From: Desulfobulbus sp.
Lineage (GTDB): Bacteria > Desulfobacterota > Desulfobulbia > Desulfobulbales > Desulfobulbaceae
Length of the DNA stretch: 9,156 nt
Assembly (NCBI GenBank): GCA_030602145.1
Contig: JAUWAH010000060.1
Location: 1 to 9,156 of the forward strand
Reading direction: 5' to 3'
A program made the translations under genes and the position numbers. Below, piece by piece: positions 6,320 to 9,156 of this stretch (positions within the stretch are counted from its first letter, which is position 1; the number at the start of each line of letters is the position of its first letter). Under the pieces are notes generated by a model that saw only the letters and a program-made list of their open reading frames with translations, made no database searches and was not told the origin of the DNA.

Positions 6320-7528
6320 ATGAAATTCTTCATCATCAATTCAGGAAGCTCCTCGATCAAGTACCAGGTGATCGAGCAAGGGACCGAAGCGGTGCTCGCC
6401 TCCGGTCTGGTCGAACGGATCGGCGAGGTCTGCGGTCGTCTGAAAAACACCTCGTTTCCCGGGAGCAGCGATGCGTTGGAAACCGTGATCGAGCAACCGA
6501 TCCCCGATCACTACAGCGGCATGATGCTGGTGATCGGGGTCCTGACCGACAAGAAACATGGCGTGATCTGCCACACCTCCGAAATCGGGGCCATCGGCCA
6601 CCGGGTGGTGCACGGCGGCGAGGATTTCCGTGCCTCCACCCTGATCACCCCCGAAGTGATCGGGGCGATCCGGCGCAATATTCCGCTGGCCCCCCTGCAC
6701 AACCCGGCCAACCTCGACGGCATCCGGGTGGCCATGGAGATCTTTCCCGAGGTCCCCCAGGTCGCGGTCTTCGACACCGCCTTCCACCAGACCATGCCGC
6801 CCCGCGCCTTTCTCTACGCCCTGCCCTATGATCTCTACGAACGGGATCGGGTGCGGCGCTACGGTTTCCACGGCACCTCGCACCGGTTTGTCGCCGGTGA
6901 ATGCGCCCGCCTGCTGGGCAAGCCGCTCGCCGAATGCAACCTGATCACCGTCCATCTCGGCAACGGCTGTTCAATGACCGCCATCGAAAACGGCCGCTCC
7001 ATCGACACCTCGCTGGGCATGACCCCCCTGGAAGGGTTGGTCATGGGCACCCGCTGCGGCGACATCGACCCGGCGCTCCATCTCTTTCTCAAGCAAAACA
7101 AGGGGATGGATCTGGAGAGCATCGACGCTCTCTTGAACAAGGAGTCGGGCCTCAAGGGACTCTGCGGCCTGAACGACATGCGCGACATCCATAAGGCGGC
7201 AGCCGAGGGGAATGTCCGGGCCCGGTTGGCGGTGGAGGTGCAAACCTACCGGAACCGCAAGTACATCGGGGCGTTCATGGCCGTGCTCGGCCGGGTGGAC
7301 GGCATCGTGTTCACCGCCGGCATCGGCGAGAACGACCCCATCGTCCGCGCCGAATCGCTCAAGGGGCTGGAGGTCTTCGGCGTCCGGCTCGATCCGGACA
7401 AAAACGACCAGCGCGCCGGGGAGGCGCGCTGCATCAGCACCGCGGACAGCACGGTGCGGGTGTTTGTCATCCCTACCAACGAGGAACTGGCCATCGCCCG
7501 GGAAGTGGCCACCCTGGTGCGACCATGA
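6320..7528 (+). CDS. ackA: Acetate kinase
   Basis: Acetate kinase transfers the phosphoryl group of acetyl phosphate to ADP, releasing acetate and ATP; it is the substrate-level phosphorylation step after Pta. The 402 residues match the usual length of about 400. The ASKHA-fold motifs are present: NSGSSSIK at 7-14, HRVVHGGE at 94-101, FDTAFHQTMP at 151-160, YGFHGTSHRFVA at 181-192, HLGNGCS at 212-218, GTRCGDIDPAL at 243-253 and TAGIGEND at 332-339. By comparison with the Methanosarcina enzyme, the catalytic residues appear conserved as N7, R95, D152, H184, R245 and E388. AGAGGA precedes the ATG by 3 nt. It follows pta by 24 bp with no terminator between. Nothing is missing or odd in the coding sequence. 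Confidence 0.96.
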   Translation: MKFFIINSGSSSIKYQVIEQGTEAVLASGLVERIGEVCGRLKNTSFPGSSDALETVIEQPIPDHYSGMMLVIGVLTDKKHGVICHTSEIGAIGHRVVHGGEDFRASTLITPEVIGAIRRNIPLAPLHNPANLDGIRVAMEIFPEVPQVAVFDTAFHQTMPPRAFLYALPYDLYERDRVRRYGFHGTSHRFVAGECARLLGKPLAECNLITVHLGNGCSMTAIENGRSIDTSLGMTPLEGLVMGTRCGDIDPALHLFLKQNKGMDLESIDALLNKESGLKGLCGLNDMRDIHKAAAEGNVRARLAVEVQTYRNRKYIGAFMAVLGRVDGIVFTAGIGENDPIVRAESLKGLEVFGVRLDPDKNDQRAGEARCISTADSTVRVFVIPTNEELAIAREVATLVRP

Positions 7529-7596
7529 GCGGACTTGCGTCCGCCGGCCCGAAGGAGTAGAGTGTGGACGTGATGGGGGCCGGGGTTGTCACCCCG
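7529..7596 (+). other. Two small hairpins in the ackA-downstream gap
   Basis: GCGGAC (7529-7534) pairs with GTCCGC (7539-7544) across a TTGC loop immediately after the ackA stop. CGGGGT (7581-7586) pairs with ACCCCG (7591-7596) across TGTC. Neither is followed by a T tract, so transcription probably runs on into the small gene at 7629. They may limit 3' exonuclease attack on ackA mRNA or partly separate expression of the next gene. Confidence 0.3.
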
Positions 7597-7628
7597 ACAG
7601 GGAAGCGGCGAAACCAGGAGGAGGAACG

Positions 7629-7964
7629 ATGGATCTTTCAACGAGAAGCATCCGCTTGCTGATCACGGCACTGATGGCCATCGCTCTTCTGCACACCACG
7701 CCCGGTTTTGCCGGGGAATGCGGCAAGAAGCCCCAGAAAGAACCGGGGCTGATGGCCGCTGATGCCCTTGCCGCCCGGCCGGTGGGCGCAGTGGCCACCC
7801 TGACCGGGCTGGCCGTCTTCATCGTCTCCTCGCCCTTTTCGGCGCTGGGCGGCAACACCAAGGAGGCGTGGGAGAGTTTGGTCGTCTCGCCGGCCAGCTA
7901 CACCTTTCAGCGTCCCCTGGGCGAGTTCGACTGCGACCGGCGCCCCGCCACGCCGGGCAAGTAG
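7629..7964 (+). CDS. Small exported membrane-anchored protein of unknown function
   Basis: The 111-residue product has a Sec-type signal peptide: a basic start (R6, R9), a hydrophobic core (about 10-21), and a likely cleavage after GFA (residue 28). The mature part contains one hydrophobic segment (about 52-70), then SPFSALGGN (67-75) and SPASYTFQRPLGEF (87-100). The pattern 'ADALAARPVGAVATLTGLAVFIVSSPFSALGGN' with a terminal 'TFQRPLGE' recalls small conserved hypothetical proteins of Proteobacteria, sometimes loosely annotated as transporter-related; I know of no proven function. Two cysteines (31, 102) could form a disulfide outside the cytoplasm. The start is supported by AGGAGGAGG at 7616-7624. 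It lies 100 bp after ackA, on the same strand, with no terminator between but a strong one after, so it may share the transcript. A link to acetate or lactate metabolism is not shown. Confidence 0.8.
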   Translation: MDLSTRSIRLLITALMAIALLHTTPGFAGECGKKPQKEPGLMAADALAARPVGAVATLTGLAVFIVSSPFSALGGNTKEAWESLVVSPASYTFQRPLGEFDCDRRPATPGK

Positions 7965-8010
7965 CACCAAGCCGACCAAACCATCCCCCTCGCCGCCACT
8001 CTCAACCACC

Positions 8011-8059
8011 AACGCCGCCGTCGTGGTCCCATGGATGACCACAACGGCGGCGTTTTTTT
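8011..8059 (+). terminator. Intrinsic terminator ending the rightward genes
   Basis: AACGCCGCCGT (8011-8021) pairs perfectly with ACGGCGGCGTT (8044-8054). After one mismatch, GTGGTC (8023-8028) pairs with GACCAC (8037-8042) around an 8-nt loop. A run of seven T (8053-8059) follows, overlapping the base of the stem. It sits 46 bp after the small exported gene and points rightward. On the other strand no T run follows the stem, so it should not terminate the convergent HDOD gene. Confidence 0.92.
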
Positions 8060-8153
8060 GTGAAGCGTTCGGCCAGGATCGCTTCGATTGACGCTTGCCC
8101 TCAGACCGGCATCGCCTCCGGCGTATGAACGCGCCTCCCGCCCCCAGGCCCCC

Positions 8154-8993
8154 TCATGAAAAGAGCCCGGAGGTGGTGGCCAGAAACTGTTCGACCCGGT
8201 CAAGTTCTGGGGGCGACAGTCGAATGTGCATTGCTTCCGGTGTGGCAAGCAGGTCAAGATCGGGGTCGTGCTTGAGGCCAATGCCCATTCGGTGGCAGAT
8301 GTGGTTGGCCATGCGGACCAGAATCAGGATATAGTTGTCCGGGTCGAAGCTTGCCAGATGATGATCGCGGGCAATGACCGCAACCCCCTCCGGCATCTGA
8401 ATCCGGCGGAGCAGCAGGTAGCCTTGCTCGGCATGAAGCCGATCCATGGCGCCGATCAGCAGGTCATCGGGGACGGCAAGGGCCTGGTTGACGCGCTTTT
8501 TGTCTCCGACCAGTTTGAGGACCAGTAGCTTGCCGATATCGTGAAACAGGCCGGCGGCAAAGGCCTCATGCTGCAGGACGCCGAAATCAAGGCAGTTGGA
8601 GAGCATCCCGGCGGCAAAAGCGCACCCCATGGAATGTTGCCAGAGCCTTTTCATGATGGCGTCAATTTGCGGGTCGCGGGAACTGAAGACCTTTTTGCTG
8701 ATGTCGGTCAGGACAATGCGGCCGACCTCCGCCATCCCCAATCTGACCAGGGCCGACCGGACTGTGGTGGTGGCCACCAACCCTGCAAACATGGAGGAGT
8801 TGGCGACCTTGAGCAGGTTACTGGAAAGGGCCTGATCACCGCTGATGAGCTTTTCGATGGTGCGGAGATTGGGTTCCTTGCGGACCAGTTCCTGCTGGAT
8901 CCGAAGGGAGACGGGGTCGAAAACAGGCAGGGAAAACTGTTCGGATTCGATATATCGTTGCAGCACCTTGACGATGGTCTTTTCACTTCCCAT
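8154..8993 (-). CDS. HDOD domain protein
   Basis: The 279-residue product is a stand-alone HDOD protein, a regulatory relative of the HD phosphohydrolases common in Desulfobacterota and other Proteobacteria and often tied to signalling, motility or stress; its biochemical role is usually unproven. The domain covers about 15-215: LPVFDPVSLRIQQELV (22-37) at its start, LISGDQALSSNLLKVANSS (49-67), LWQHSMGCAFAAGMLS (117-132), then the HD pair in AGLFHDIGKLLVL (147-159), HAEQGYLLL (187-195) and HH at 211-212. Candidate metal-binding residues are H120, H151, D152, H187 and H211/H212. I chose the ATG at 8993 because AAGGA lies 6 nt before it; an in-frame start at 9074 adds 27 low-complexity residues without family character. 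No sensor, receiver or output domain is attached. It converges on the ackA group and is probably unrelated to it. Confidence 0.88.
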   Translation of the reverse strand: MGSEKTIVKVLQRYIESEQFSLPVFDPVSLRIQQELVRKEPNLRTIEKLISGDQALSSNLLKVANSSMFAGLVATTTVRSALVRLGMAEVGRIVLTDISKKVFSSRDPQIDAIMKRLWQHSMGCAFAAGMLSNCLDFGVLQHEAFAAGLFHDIGKLLVLKLVGDKKRVNQALAVPDDLLIGAMDRLHAEQGYLLLRRIQMPEGVAVIARDHHLASFDPDNYILILVRMANHICHRMGIGLKHDPDLDLLATPEAMHIRLSPPELDRVEQFLATTSGLFS

Positions 8994-9156
8994 GACCTTT
9001 CCTTGAGGCAAGAGCGAGGCGGCGGAGAGCAAACCCGGGCAACCTGCCGCAGGCTGTTCCGGAGGGCTTCCCAACAGCGGAAGACCATCGCCTCGTGAGC
9101 AGTCAATCGTTCATCAGCCGACTTGCAGCTTAGTGTCCTTGCCGCAGGTTGTCCAC

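Noticed and set aside
8061..8085. Terminator for the HDOD gene (GAAGCG...CGCTTC hairpin)
   Set aside because: Only a 6-bp stem, and in the minus-strand direction it is followed by A residues rather than a T tract.
8994..9156. Gene or clear promoter upstream of the HDOD gene
   Set aside because: TTGACT is present on the minus strand, but no acceptable -10 box lies at the right distance, and the open frames there lack a ribosome binding site or recognisable product.

Overview
The window is a G+C-rich chromosomal segment that looks like a lactate-to-acetate catabolic locus. It most likely comes from an anaerobic, lactate-oxidising member of the Desulfobacterota (Desulfobulbus- or Desulfovibrio-like sulfate reducers). 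That guess rests on three things: a fused LutB-LutA iron-sulfur protein next to LutC, a three-domain phosphotransacetylase directly followed by acetate kinase, and a lactate permease alongside. This matches the 'organic acid oxidation' gene set I recall from Desulfovibrio vulgaris. The taxonomic call is inference.

Layout. Positions 1-152 are A+T-rich with several inverted repeats and look foreign to their surroundings. They abut the 3' end of a minus-strand L-lactate permease gene (110-973) that is cut to about half the family length. Positions 974-1289 are a divergent promoter region. It holds a strong match to a FadR/GntR-type (LldR/PdhR-like) operator lying inside a candidate permease promoter, a good sigma70-like promoter for the rightward genes, and a weaker second operator copy. 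Rightward come lutC (1290-1838) and a lutB-lutA fusion (1838-3979), joined by a TGATG stop-start overlap. A 198-bp leader with a short palindrome and two hairpins (3980-4177) then precedes pta (4178-6295) and ackA (6320-7528). A small exported membrane-anchored protein of unknown function (7629-7964) follows, ending in a clear intrinsic terminator (8011-8059). A convergent minus-strand HDOD-domain gene (8154-8993) closes the window; 8994-9156 holds no recognisable gene.

How the genes work together. Lactate would enter through the permease. The LutC/LutAB complex would oxidise it to pyruvate. Pyruvate would become acetyl-CoA through an enzyme not encoded here. Pta and AckA would then convert acetyl-CoA to acetate with ATP formed by substrate-level phosphorylation. 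The broken permease means this copy may not transport lactate, so the cell would need another transporter. I found no CRISPR, toxin-antitoxin, transposase, rRNA or tRNA gene. The most unusual parts are the left-end junction in the permease and the regulatory architecture between the divergent genes.
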